In this document: positions 13,406 to 24,586 of the stretch, one piece after another | How the letters are laid out: the number at the start of each line of letters is the position of its first letter | Numbering within the stretch: the first letter of the stretch is position 1 | Assembly (NCBI RefSeq): GCF_954871325.1 | Contig: NC_088776.1 | Coordinates: 33,156,508 to 33,220,507, forward strand | DNA length: 64,000 nt | Direction: 5' to 3' | Source of the DNA: Gordionus sp. m RMFG-2023 | Lineage: Eukaryota; Nematomorpha; Gordioida; Chordodea; Parachordodidae | Notes under the pieces: model-generated | The model's input: the letters and a program-made list of their open reading frames with translations, nothing else | The model's database searches: none | What the model was told of the DNA's origin: nothing | Position numbers and translations under genes: made by a program

Positions 13406-13703
13406 GCTCAGATAATCTTAATTATAATTAATTTTTAATCTCCAAAAAAAATAATTTCTATAAAAAATCATCCCTCCCTTCACTTCCATCGAAAATTCTC
13501 GGGTTCCTGTTATTTTTTTATTTCATATAAATTAAAAATTTATACAAAATTATAATTTTTTAAAAAAATAATTTGGCATATTCCTAAAAAAATAAAAATT
13601 AATGTGCATAAAAAAATAATAAACAAATAAATAAATAATTTTAAATATTTTCTGTTAAAATTTATTATTATTATATAATTATAAATATTCTTTTTGTGAT
13701 AAA

Positions 13704-13945
13704 ATGCCTGATTTCCTACCCTATATGAATCGGTAAGTTTTATAAAATTATAAATATTAAATTTTTTTTATATTAGATTAATAGAGAAGCCATCTCCTGA
13801 GGTGGCTCTCGAAATTCTTAAAGAGATAAAAAGTGAAGATATTGTGCCTATGATGTATCATTCTTCAAATGGACTAGTCGGGAATGTTGATGTAATTACT
13901 AGGCATATATTAGAGAGAATTCAACCAACAATATTATTGAAGTAA
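13704..13945 (+). CDS. unidentified two-exon frame in the loop
   Basis: ATG at 13704 opens MPDFLPYMNR. A GTAAGT donor at 13733 and a TTAG acceptor ending at 13776 bound a 44-bp intron. The second exon reads on to TAA at 13943-13945, giving 65 codons with balanced composition, including EVALEILKEIKSEDIVPMMY and NGLVGNVDVITRHILERI. A second possible donor (GTAAAT at 13942) would extend the gene further. The intron size matches MRPL1 introns in this window, so it looks like real spliced coding sequence. I do not recognise the family. It may be a captured host gene fragment or part of the element's own gene. Confidence 0.4.
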
Positions 13946-13975
13946 ATATAAATATATATATATTACAAAAACAAT

Positions 13976-14123
13976 CAGACTTTTAACCTTGGCCCCGGGT
14001 ATATGTAGCAGGTTATATTTTAATTTTTTAAAATATAAAAAAGACAATGGCCGTACCAAAAAATTTTACCCGGGTTGGTATTTTTTTTAAAAATTTGGCC
14101 AGGCCGTTTAAAAGGAAAATCTG
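13976..14123. mobile_element. diverged GC-rich hAT MITE in the loop
   Basis: Ends CAGACTTTTAACC and (reverse complement) CAGATTTTCC enclose CCCGGG and GGCCAGGCC blocks like those at 2620-2852 and 34702-34980. No clear target duplication remains. Confidence 0.5.
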
Positions 14124-14249
14124 CTTTTATATGAATATTGATTAGATAATATGAACTATATTAAACTTTTATTTGAATCATTTTTAATTGTTTAAAAAAT
14201 AATGAATATTTTTTTAAAAACAAACTATATTATTAAGATTTTCACCAAG

Positions 14250-14515
14250 GAAAACGATTGGTGATGGATGAAGAAACGCACCACATTTATTTACGTATTA
14301 TAGCCGCAATCGAGGTCATACTCAATAGAGACTTTTATGATTTACAAAATGTTAATTATATTGTACCAGTTTCCATGAGAGAACGTATTTTATTTTATTC
14401 TTATAATCATACTTTAAATAACATACTTAAAATAAGGGATTGGTCGGGCATGATTATTATTTTTGTTTTAAGTGGTATACGCCTATTAAATCTTTTTGTC
14501 CCCCTTTATCATTAA
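14250..14515 (+). CDS. unidentified reading frame in the loop
   Basis: An open frame of about 88 codons reads through LVMDEETHHIYLRIIAAIEV and NVNYIVPVSMRERILFYSYN. An AG acceptor-like site precedes it at 14248-14249. Composition is protein-like rather than random AT translation, but I recognise no domain. It ends in a stop, and sense appears to continue in another frame for about 30 codons. It may be an exon of the same gene as 13704-13945, although the phase of the obvious splice sites does not join. Confidence 0.3.
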
Positions 14516-14584
14516 ATTTATTAAGTACCCCTGATATATATGGTCGGGATATTAGCAGATGTTCTGATATAAAAATAACATAAC

Positions 14585-15100
14585 GTGGATTCTTGTAGTA
14601 TACCCGATGATATTTTAAGTATTTCTATAAATCATTTTATTCATTTACAAAAGCTTAATTTCAACCCACATGATAAAATAGTTAATATTGATAGTTCATT
14701 TGAAACTATATCTATTAATGAATCCCATGATTTTATAATTATTACGGATAATGTTAAAAAATCGAATTTAAATTATATAAACTCTTCCCCTATTAATGAT
14801 ATCAGCGGTAATTATGATAATAAATCTTTTAATGAATCGCATGAATTTACTCCTATAAAATCAAATTTAAATAATATAAAATTTTCCCCAATTAATGATA
14901 ATTATGATATAAAACCTATTAACGAATCGCCTAAATTTATACCTATAAAATTAAATTTATATAATATAAAATTTTCTCCAATTAATGATAATTATGTTAA
15001 TAAATCTATTAAAGAATCGCATGAATTTACACCTATAAAATCAAATTCGTTTATGAGCTCGCCATTCGGTCAAATCTTAATATTTTCAAAATTTTTTTAG
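14585..15100 (+). CDS. low-complexity repeat-protein frame in the loop
   Basis: The frame encodes about 170 residues rich in N, I, S and K, with at least three imperfect repeats of roughly 33-36 residues built on NIKFSPINDNY, NESHEFTPIKSN. The underlying DNA repeats in tandem at about 14786-15045. The last ~17 codons run into the first satellite monomer, so the true end is probably lost or differs. No known domain. Confidence 0.3.
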   Translation: MDSCSIPDDILSISINHFIHLQKLNFNPHDKIVNIDSSFETISINESHDFIIITDNVKKSNLNYINSSPINDISGNYDNKSFNESHEFTPIKSNLNNIKFSPINDNYDIKPINESPKFIPIKLNLYNIKFSPINDNYVNKSIKESHEFTPIKSNSFMSSPFGQILIFSKFF

Positions 15101-18100
15101 GATAATGCTTAAGACCTTATTGTTCACTATTAAACCAAAAATTAAGAATTTTCCATGGAGAGCGCCAGCAACGCAGTATTTCGGTTTCAAATCGGTTATC
15201 GGTCAAATCACGATATTTTTTAAATATTTTTTGGGATAATGATTTGCACGTATTTATAGATAAATTAACCAAAAATGAACATTTTCCAAATAATATTACT
15301 ACCAAATTTTAGATCGAATATTTAGTAAGTGGTCGGTTTTGAGCTCGCCATTCGGTCAAATCTTAATATTTTCAAAATATTAATTAGGATAATGCTTACC
15401 ACGTTATTGTTCACGTATAAACCAAAAATGAAGAATTTTCTATGTATAACGCCAACAACACAGTATTTCGGTTTCAAATCGGTTATCGGTCAAATCACGA
15501 TATTTATAAAATATTTAATGGGATAATGATTTGCACGTATTTATAGATAAATTAACCAAAAATGAACATTTTCCAAATAATATTACTACCAAATTTTAGA
15601 TCGAATATTTAGTAAGTGGTCGGTTTTGAGCTCGTCATTCGGTCAAATCTTAATATTTTCAAAAAATTAATTAGGATAATGCTTACCTCGTTATTGTTCA
15701 CGTATAAACCAAAAATGAAGAATTTTCTATGTATAACGCCAGCAAGGCAGTATTTCGGTTTCAAATCGGTTATCGGTCAAATCACGATATTTATAAAATA
15801 TTTAATGGGATAATGATTTGCACGTATTTATAGATAAATTAACCAAAAATGAACATTTTCCAAATAATATTACTACCAAATTTTAGATCGAATATTTAGT
15901 AAGTGGTCGGTTTTGAGCTCGCCATTCGGTCAAATCTTAATATTTTTAAAAAATTAATTAGGATAATGCTTACCACGTTATTGTTCACGTATAAACCAAA
16001 AATGAAGAATTTTCTATGTATAACGCCAGCAAGGCAGTATTTCGGTTTCAAATCGGTTATCGGTCAAATCACGATATTTATAAAATATTTAATGGGATAA
16101 TGATTTGCACGTATTTATAGATAAATTAACCAAAAATGAACATTTTCCAAATAATATTACTACCAAATTTTAGATCGAATATTTAGTAAGTGGTCGGTTT
16201 TGAGCTCGCCATTCGGTCAATTCTTAATATTTTTAAAAAATTAATTAGGATAATGCTTAACACGTTATTGTTCACGTATAAAGCAAAAATGAAGAATTTT
16301 CTATGTATAACGCTAGCAAGGCAGTATTTCGGTTTCAAATCGGTTATCGGTCAAATCACGATATTTATAAAATATTTTTTGGGATAATGATTTGCACGTA
16401 TTTATAGATAAATTAACCAAAAATGCACATTTTCCAAATAATATTACTACCAAATTTTAGATCGAATATTTAGTAAGTGGTCGGTTTTGAGCTCGCCATT
16501 CGGTCAAATCTTAATATTTTAAAAAAATTAATTAGGATAATGCTTAACACGTTATTAAAATGAAGAATTTTCTATGTATAACGCCAGCAAGGCAGTATTT
16601 CGGTTTCAAATCGGTTATCGGTCAAATCACGTATTTATAAAATATTTAATGGGATAATGATTTGCACGTATTTATAGATAAATTAACCAAAAATGAACAT
16701 TTTCCAAATAATATTACTACCAAATTTTATATCGAATATTTAGTAAGTGGTCGGTTTTGAGCTCGCCATTCGGTCAAATCTTAATATTTTTAAAAAATTA
16801 ATTAGGATAATGCTTAACACGTTATTAAAATGAAGAATTTTCTATGTATAACGCCAGCAAGGCAGTATTTCGGTTTCAAATCGGTTATCGGTCAAATCAC
16901 GTATTTATAAAATATTTAATGGGATAATGATTTGCACGTATTTATAGATAAATTAACCAAAAATGAACATTTTCCAAATAATATTACTACCAAATTTTAG
17001 ATCGAATATTTAGTAAGTGGTCGGTTTTGAGCTCGCCATTCGGTCAAATCTTAATATTTTTAAAAAAATAATTAGGATAATGCTTAACACGTTATTGTTC
17101 ACGTATAAACCAAAAATGAAGAATTTTCTATGTATAACGCCAGCAAGGCAGTATTTCGGTTTCAAATCGGTTATCGGTCAAATCACGATATTTATAAAAT
17201 ATTTTTGGGAATAATGATTTGCACGTATTTATAGATAAATTAACCAAAAATGAACATTTTCCAAATAATATTACTACCAAATTTGGTAGATAGAATATTT
17301 AGTAAGTGATCGGTTTTGAGCTCGCCATGGTCAAATCTTAATATTTTCAAAAAATTAATTAGGATAATGCTTAACACGTTATTGTTCACGTATAAACCAA
17401 AAATGAAGAATTTTCTATGTATAACGCCAGCAAGGCAGTATTTCGGTTTCAAATCGGTTATCGGTCAAATCACGATATTTATAAAATATTTTTTGGGATA
17501 ATGATTTGCACGTATTTATAGATAAATTAACCAAAAATGAACATTTTCCAAATAATATTACTACCAAATTTTAGATCGAATATTTAGTAAGTGGTCGGTT
17601 TTGAGCTCGCCATTCGGTCAAATCTTAATATTTTTAAAAAATTAATTAGGATAATGCTTAACACGTTATTAAAATGAAGAATTTTCTATGTATAACGCCA
17701 GCAAGGCAGTATTTCGGTTTCAAATCGGTTATCGGTCAAATCACGTATTTATAAAATATTTAATGGGATAATGATTTGCACGTATTTATAGATAAATTAA
17801 CCAAAAATGAACATTTTCCAAATAATATTACTACCAAATTTTAGATCGAATATTTAGTAAGTGGTCGGTTTTGAGCTCGCCATTCGGTCAAATCTTAATA
17901 TTTTTAAAAAAATAATTAGGATAATGCTTAACACGTTATTGTTCACGTATAAACCAAAAATGAAGAATTTTCTATGTATAACGCCAGCAAGGCAGTATTT
18001 CGGTTTCAAATCGGTTATCGGTCAAATCACGATATTTATAAAATATTTTTGGGAATAATGATTTGCACGTATTTATAGATAAATTAACCAAAAATGAACA

Positions 18101-21100
18101 TTTTCCAAATAATATTACTACCAAATTTGGTAGATCGAATATTTAGTAAGTGATCGGTTTTGAGCTCGCCATGGTCAAATCTTAATATTTTCAAAAAATT
18201 AATTAGGATAATGCTTAACACGTTATTGTTCACGTATAAACCAAAAATGAAGAATTTTCTATGTATAACGCCAGCAAGGCAGTATTTCGGTTTCAAATCG
18301 GTTATCGGTCAAATCACGATATTTATAAAATATTTTTTGGGATAATGATTTGCACGTATTTATAGATAAATTAACCAAAAATGAACATTTTCCAAATAAT
18401 ATTACTACCAAATTTTAGATCGAATATTTAGTAAGTGGTCGGTTTTGAGCTCGCCATTCGGTCAATTCTTAATATTTTTAAAAAATTAATTAGGATAATG
18501 CTTAACACGTTATTGTTCACGTATAAACCAAAAATGAAGAATTTTCTATGTATAACGCCAGCAAGGCTGTATTTCGGTTTCAAATCGGTTATCGGTCAAA
18601 TCACGATATTTATAAAATATTTTATGGGATAATGATTTGCACGTATTTATAGATAAATTAACCAAAAATGAACATTTTCCAAATAATATTACTACCAAAT
18701 TTGGTAGATCGAATATTTAGTAAGTGATCGGTTTTGAGCTCGCCATGGTCAAACCTTAATATTTTCAAAAAATTAATTAGGATAATGATTGACACGTTAT
18801 TGTTCACGTATAAACCAAAAATGAAGAATTTTCTATGTATAACGCCAGCAAGGCAGTATTTCGGTTTCAAATCTGTTATCGGTCAAATCACGATATTTAT
18901 AAAATATTTTATGGGATAATGATTTGCACGTATTTATAGATAAATTAACCAAAAATGAACATTTTCCAAATAATAACTACCAAATTTTAGATCGAATATT
19001 TAGTAAGTGGTCGGTTTTGAGCTCGCCATTCGGTCAATTCTTAATATTTTTAAAAAATTAATTAGGATAATGCTTAACACGTTATTGTTCACGTATAAAC
19101 CAAAAATGAAGAATTTTCTATGTATAACGCCAGCAAGGCAGTATTTCGGTTTCAAATCGGTTATCGGTCAAATCACGATATTTATAAAATATTTTATGGG
19201 ATAATGATTTGCACGTATTTATAGATAAATTAACCAAAAATGAACATTTTCCAAATAATATTACTACCAAATTTTAGATCGAATATTTAGTAAGTGGTCG
19301 GTTTTGAGCTCGCCATTCGGTCAATTCTTAATATTTTTAAAAAATTAATTAGGATAATGCTTAACACGTTATTGTTCACGTATAAACCAAAAATGAAGAA
19401 TTTTCTATGTATAACGCCAGCAAGGCAGTATTTCGGTTTCAAATCGGTTATCGCTCAAATCACGATATTTATAAAATATTTTTTGGGATAATGTTTGCAC
19501 GTATTTATAGATAAATTAACCAAAAATGAACATTTTCTAAATATGGTAGATCGAATATTTAGTAGGTGATCGGTTTTGAGCTCGCCATAGTCAAATCTTA
19601 ATATTTTCAAAAAATTAATTAGGATAATTCTTGACACGTTATTGTTCACGTATAAACCAAAAATGAAGAATTTTCTATGTATAACGCCAGCAAGGCAGTA
19701 TTTCGGTTTCAAATCGGTTATCGGTCAAATCACGATATTTATAAAATATTTTATGGGATAATGATTTGCACGTATTTATAGATAAATTAACCAAAAATGA
19801 ACATTTTCCAAATAATATTACTACCAAATTTTAGATCGAATATTTAGTAAGTGGTCGGTTTTGAGCTCGCCATTCGGTCAATTCTTAATATTTTTAAAAA
19901 ATTAATTAGGATAATGCTTAACACGTTATTGTTCACGTATAAACCAAAAATGAAGAATTTTCTATGTATAACGCCAGCAAGGCTGTATTTCGGTTTCAAA
20001 TCGGTTATCGGTCAAATCACGATATTTATAAAATATTTTATGGGATAATGATTTGCACGTATTTATAGATAAATTAACCAAAAATGAACATTTTCCAAAT
20101 AATATTACTACCAAATTTGGTAGATCGAATATTTAGTAAGTGATCGGTTTTGAGCTCGCCATGGTCAAACCTTAATATTTTCAAAAAATTAATTAGGATA
20201 ATGCTTGACACGTTATTGTTCACGTATAAACCAAAAATGAAGAATTTTCTATGTATAACGCCAGCAAGGCAGTATTTCGATTTCAAATCGGTTATCGGTC
20301 AAATCACGATATTTATAAAATATTTTATGGGATAATGATTTGCACGTATTTATAGATAAATTAACCAAAAATGAACATTTTCCAAATAATAACTACCAAA
20401 TTTTAGATCGAATATTTAGTAAGTGGTCGGTTTTGAGCTCGCCATTCGGTCAATTCTTAATATTTTTAAAAAATTAATTAGGATAATGCTTAACACGTTA
20501 TTGTTCACGTATAAACCAAAAATGAAGAATTTTCTATGTATAACGCCAGCAAGGCAGTATTTCGGTTTCAAATCGGTTATCGGTCAAATCACGATATTTA
20601 TAAAATATTTTATGGGATAATGATTTGCACGTATTTATAGATAAATTAACCAAAAATGAACATTTTCCAAATAATATTACTACCAAATTTTAGATCGAAT
20701 ATTTAGTAAGTGGTCGGTTTTGAGCTCGCCATTCGGTCAATTCTTAATATTTTTAAAAAATTAATTAGGATAATGCTTAACACGTTATTGTTCACGTATA
20801 AACCAAAAATGAAGAATTTTCTATGTATAACGCCAGCAAGGCTGTATTTCGGTTTCAAATCGGTTATCGGTCAAATCACGATATTTATAAAATATTTTAT
20901 GGGATAATGATTTGCACGTATTTATAGATAAATTAACTAAAATGAACATTTTCCAAATAATATTACTACCAAATTTTAGATCGAATATTTAGTAAGTGGT
21001 CGGTTTTGAGCTCGCCATTCGGTCAAATCTTAATATTTTCAAAAAATTAATTTGGATAATGCTTACCACGTTATTGTTCACATAAAAACCAAAAATAAAA

Positions 21101-22230
21101 AATTTTCCATGTATAACGGCAACAACGCTGTATTTCGGTTTCAAATCGGTTATCGGTCAAATCACGATATTTATAAAATATTTTATGGGATAATGATTTG
21201 CACGTATTTATAGATAAATTAACCAAAAATGAACATTTTCCAAATAATATTACTGCCAAATTTTAGATCGAATATTTAGTAAGTGGTCGGTTTTGAGCTC
21301 GCCATTCGGTCAAATCATAATATTTTCAAAAGATTAATTAGGATAATGCTTACCATGTTATTGTTCACGTATAAACCAAAAATGAAGAATTTTCTATGTA
21401 TAACGCCAACAACGCAGTATTTCGGTTTCAAATCGGTTATCGGTCAAATCACGATATTTATAAAATATTTTATGGGATAATGATTTGCACGTATTTATAG
21501 ATATAACAACCAAAAATGAACATTTTCCAAATAATATTACTACCAAATTTTAGATCGAATATTTAGTAAGTGGTCGGTTTTGAGCTCGCCATTCGGTCAA
21601 TTCTTAATATTTTTAAAAAATTAATTAGGATAATGCTTAACACGTTATTGTTCACGTATAAACCAAAAATGAAGAATTTTCTATGTATAACGCCAACACG
21701 CAGTATTTCGGTTTCAAATCGGTTATCGGTCAAATCACGATATTTATAAAATATTTTATGGGATAATGATTTGCACGTATTTATAGATAAATTAACCAAA
21801 AATGAACATTTTCCAAATAATATTACTACCAAATAATATTACTACCAAATTTTAGATCGAATATTTAGTAAGTGGTCGGTTTTGAGCTCGCCATTCGATT
21901 AAATCATAATATTTTCAAAAAATTAATTAGGAAAATGCTTACCACGTTATTGTTCACATATAAACCAAAAATAAAGAATTTTCCATGTATAACGCCTTTA
22001 AGACAGTATTTAGTCATTGGGCCGATTTCAAATCGGTTTTCTGTCAAATCACGATATTTTTAAAATATTTTTTGGGATAATGATTTACACGTATATATAG
22101 ATATCTAAACCAAAAATGAACATTTTCCAAATAATATTACTACCAAATTTGCTAGATCGAATATTTAGTAAGTGCTCGGTTTTAAGCTCGGCATTCTGTC
22201 AAATCATAATATTTTCAAAATATTTTTTAG
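15051..22230 (+). repeat. right satellite array, about 25 monomers of ~287 bp
   Basis: Monomers start at intervals of 287 bp (for example near 15329, 15616, 15903, 16190). Each is a diverged dimer: a ~150-bp half starting GGATAATGATTTGCACG and a ~137-bp half starting GGATAATGCTTA, both with an ACCAAAAATGAA block and a CGGTCAAATC block. Some monomers lack about 18 bp after CACGTTATT (near 16553, 16823, 17667). Higher-order units of 844 bp (three monomers, about 16740 to 18430) and 1,416 bp (five monomers, about 18435 to 21260) are visible. This is the inverted counterpart of the left array. Confidence 0.92.
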
Positions 22231-22239
22231 GATAATGTT

Positions 22240-22680
22240 TAACAAGAAAAATGAAGAGATTTTGATCAATAACGCCAGCAATATGTTCCTTACAAACTTT
22301 CTACTATTTTTCGATTCTAAACCTACTCATTAATTAAATCTCAAAGAAACCTCTATTTTTTTTAAAAAAAATCTGTTTTTCACATGTATTTACACCCAAA
22401 TACAAAAAAAGCGCTATCCAATATTTATTCTGGTTTCCTAAGAATATATTTTCATATTTATGTATTTAACGCTCTCTTAAGGATATAAATTTGTTAAATT
22501 TTGTAATTGAAAAATAAAATTTAAGTTGTAATAAGCTAGTAAATATATTTTTTTTCCAATAATATTAAGTAAAAATAGAATTTTAAATTATTTGATATTT
22601 AATATCAATTTTTTAATTAATTAAAAATTGATTTATGTAAAATAAAAAAAATGTTTTAAAATTTTTTTTTAAAAGATATT
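22240..22680 (-). repeat. unique part of the right inverted arm
   Basis: Reverse-complement match to about 10839-11269. The arms differ at several single positions and in homopolymer length, so they are not being kept identical along their whole length. Confidence 0.8.
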
Positions 22681-22745
22681 ATATCATCAAATTATGATTG
22701 ATTATTATTAATTGCTTTTTAGCAAGACAGTATTTAGTCATACCG
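22665..22745 (-). repeat. right terminal inverted repeat of the Foldback-like element
   Basis: Reverse complement of 9906-9986. It contains the exact 20-bp motif TGACTAAATACTGTCTTGCT (minus strand, 22721-22740) placed 5 bp from the element end, as at the left end. Confidence 0.8.
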
Positions 22746-22905
22746 AAAAATATTAAGCCGGTCTTAAGATTTTGCTCATGGCACAAATGGTTTGAACATC
22801 TATTAACGACTTCTCGAGGCTTGTACAATGTTTTTCTGGCTAAATATTGAGTTAGCCGTTTTTAAATTTGGCTCAAATCGAGCATTTTAACAGACTAAAC
22901 AAAGC

Positions 22906-23870
22906 TCTTAATCCTGAAGCAGAACCGTAGCATTCCTAAATTATCGTCAACTGCGCGTTGTAAGGAATTAATGTTTCCTCGGATGACAATAATTTTTTTA
23001 CCTACATAAAGGAATCTTATTACTCTTACGACCACCGTCAAGATACTTTCACGCTAGTTAATCTATGCAATATCGCAGCTTTACTATGTAGATTTCGAAT
23101 AAAACGTTTATGAAAATTCACGAGTCCCAGAAAAGATCTATGTTATTGTACATTCTTAAATTTTGGTGCATTCCGGATAGCCTACATTTTTTCTGAATTA
23201 AGATGTATACCAGATTTATCAATAATCACACCTAGATACGGATTTTTGTAAAAATTGAACTTCCGTCAAATTTGCCTTAAGAATAGTCATCTACTCTGTC
23301 TAACATGATTCGCAAATTTTTTATGTGCTCCTCATCGTTTTGACCAGAAATAATTACGTCATCTAATCTTATAACATCATCTTTATTATCTGGAATATAG
23401 TAGGTGCACTTGCCAATCCAAAGGTTATTCTTCAATAATGAAAATATTTTTTAGATTGATGAATCGAAAAAAATGAATTAACTAAAAAAAAGGTTATGGT
23501 TAGAAACTCTTGAGACTCCGATTCTACTTCCATGCCTATTCAGATCTATCACGGTAAATTAATTACCACCTTAGATTTTCTCTAACAAATTATCTAAGAT
23601 AATAATAACATGATAGTCATACAATAAACTAAGATTAAGTGTAACTTTGAAATCAGCTCTAATTCAAATATCGTCATTCTCATGGATGCTATTACGGTTG
23701 GCTGTGACCAATTACCCTAATTGTAATCGAATCAATCTTTTCCATAATTTCCGCAGCACTAGTCGGCTCAATTTTATTTCAAACCAAGTGGATATGGCAC
23801 CCTACGTGGAAATGATCGAGGGACAGCTGTATCCTTTTAATGCACATATAGTCCCCTTTTATAATTAAAA
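22906..23870 (-). mobile_element. Ty3/gypsy reverse transcriptase region, fossil
   Basis: Minus-strand sense includes RLDDVIISGQNDEEHIKNL, the catalytic-loop region of gypsy reverse transcriptase, with a FTVIDLN-like segment upstream and the connection-domain segment downstream. It belongs with the RNase H and integrase pieces at 8941-9829 and 7750-8335; the nested MITE and Foldback-like element separate them. The N-terminal parts are missing towards 24050, where another LTR element begins. Old, broken in many places. Confidence 0.75.
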
Positions 23871-24049
23871 ATTGCTTGATGTTTGCTATGCTACGCAACA
23901 TTTTTCTTTGCCATTAGCGAGATTCGCTGTTTTAGATTGGTCCAACAAAACATTCCTAACCGAAATCCGCACTTGTTTTATCTTAACTCAATGAGGAATA
24001 AAGGCATATATATTAGTGTTCATTATTACCACATGTAGGGTCTTTATCT

Positions 24050-24511
24050 ATAAAATATTTATAACTTTTTAATTTATATGACTCTAAAATAACTCTATAT
24101 TAATATTTATTAATATATATATTTAATCTCTCCGATTATATATATATTCCTTAATATATTAATTCTCAATTGCTTCTCTTTAAAATTTAATAATACTTGC
24201 TATTTATTCTACTTTATTTCCATAATTTCTACAAAAATTTATATATCACAATAATTTTTACCATATATTGTCATAATTATATTAATGAATACAAAACATT
24301 CGTTTCTTTGTTATTACAAAACCTTCCGCGCCGATTATCATATAAAAATCAATATAAACAAAAATCAATATTATTACTAACTAAAAATATATTTATAATG
24401 ATTGACATCTATCAATCATTTAAGAATAATAGTTTAAATATATATAAAATATACAATATATATATATGAAATATAAATCACATACAATATATATATATGA
24501 AATATACATCA
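24050..24511 (-). repeat. LTR, 3' copy on the minus strand
   Basis: Nearly identical to 30249-30708. It is very AT-rich and holds alternating TATATA runs. Open frames within it (about 24197-24469) are repeat sequence, not genes. Confidence 0.85.
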
Positions 24512-24586
24512 CGACCGCCCTAAAAAAATCCAAGACGGGGTAATAAAAAAAACGTGTGAAATTAAATTTTTTTACATTTATATATT

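Larger units (their letters stand above)
13406..15050. other. loop of the Foldback-like element
   Basis: Single-copy sequence lies between the two inverted arrays. It contains a two-exon-like frame (13704-13945), a GC-rich hAT MITE remnant (13976-14123), an open frame at 14250-14515 and a repeat-coding frame at 14585-15100. No transposase motif was recognised. The coding-like pieces may be the decayed autonomous gene of the element or host DNA picked up by it. Confidence 0.6.
9906..22745. mobile_element. Foldback-like (Mutator-related) element with satellite arms
   Basis: A 12.8-kb element has inverted ends, GGGTATGACTAAATA on the left and the same with a C first on the right. It is flanked by a perfect 9-bp target duplication AAAAATATT (9897-9905 and 22746-22754). 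Removing the element and one duplication restores a continuous family A MITE. Order: short TIR; an ~850-bp insertion (9987-10838, left arm only); ~430 bp of unique arm; left array (about 11270-13405); loop (13406-15050); inverted right array (15051-22230); matching unique arm and TIR. Nine-bp duplications and long inverted repeats built of tandem repeats are known from Drosophila Foldback elements, linked to the Mutator superfamily. No transposase domain was recognised, so the class is inferred from structure. Confidence 0.8.
9838..22897. mobile_element. hAT MITE (family A) interrupted by the Foldback-like element
   Basis: The left part (9838-9905) starts TAGTGTTGTTAAACG and the right part ends with the matching inverted terminus at 22897. 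Together they match the intact 221-bp MITE at 45021-45241. Flanks AACACAGC (9830-9837) and AACAAAGC (22898-22905) are an 8-bp target duplication with one mismatch. The MITE sits inside gypsy pol and was later split by the element at 9906-22745. Confidence 0.8.

Noticed and set aside
15319-15606. Centromeric CENP-B box in the monomer
   Set aside because: No match to the CENP-B box pattern; the repeat is better explained as an arm of a mobile element.
15329-21480. Repeated ~65-codon open frames (MVGFELAIRS...) and 70-codon minus-strand frames in the satellite monomers
   Set aside because: They follow the monomer period exactly, occur in both strands, and are lost in monomers with small deletions. 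There is no sign of coding constraint.
11270-22230. CRISPR-like array
   Set aside because: Monomers are ~287 bp, contiguous and without unique spacers, in a spliced animal genome.
24197-24469. Open frame repeated at 30396-30668
   Set aside because: Both lie inside the two LTRs and are AT-rich repeat sequence.
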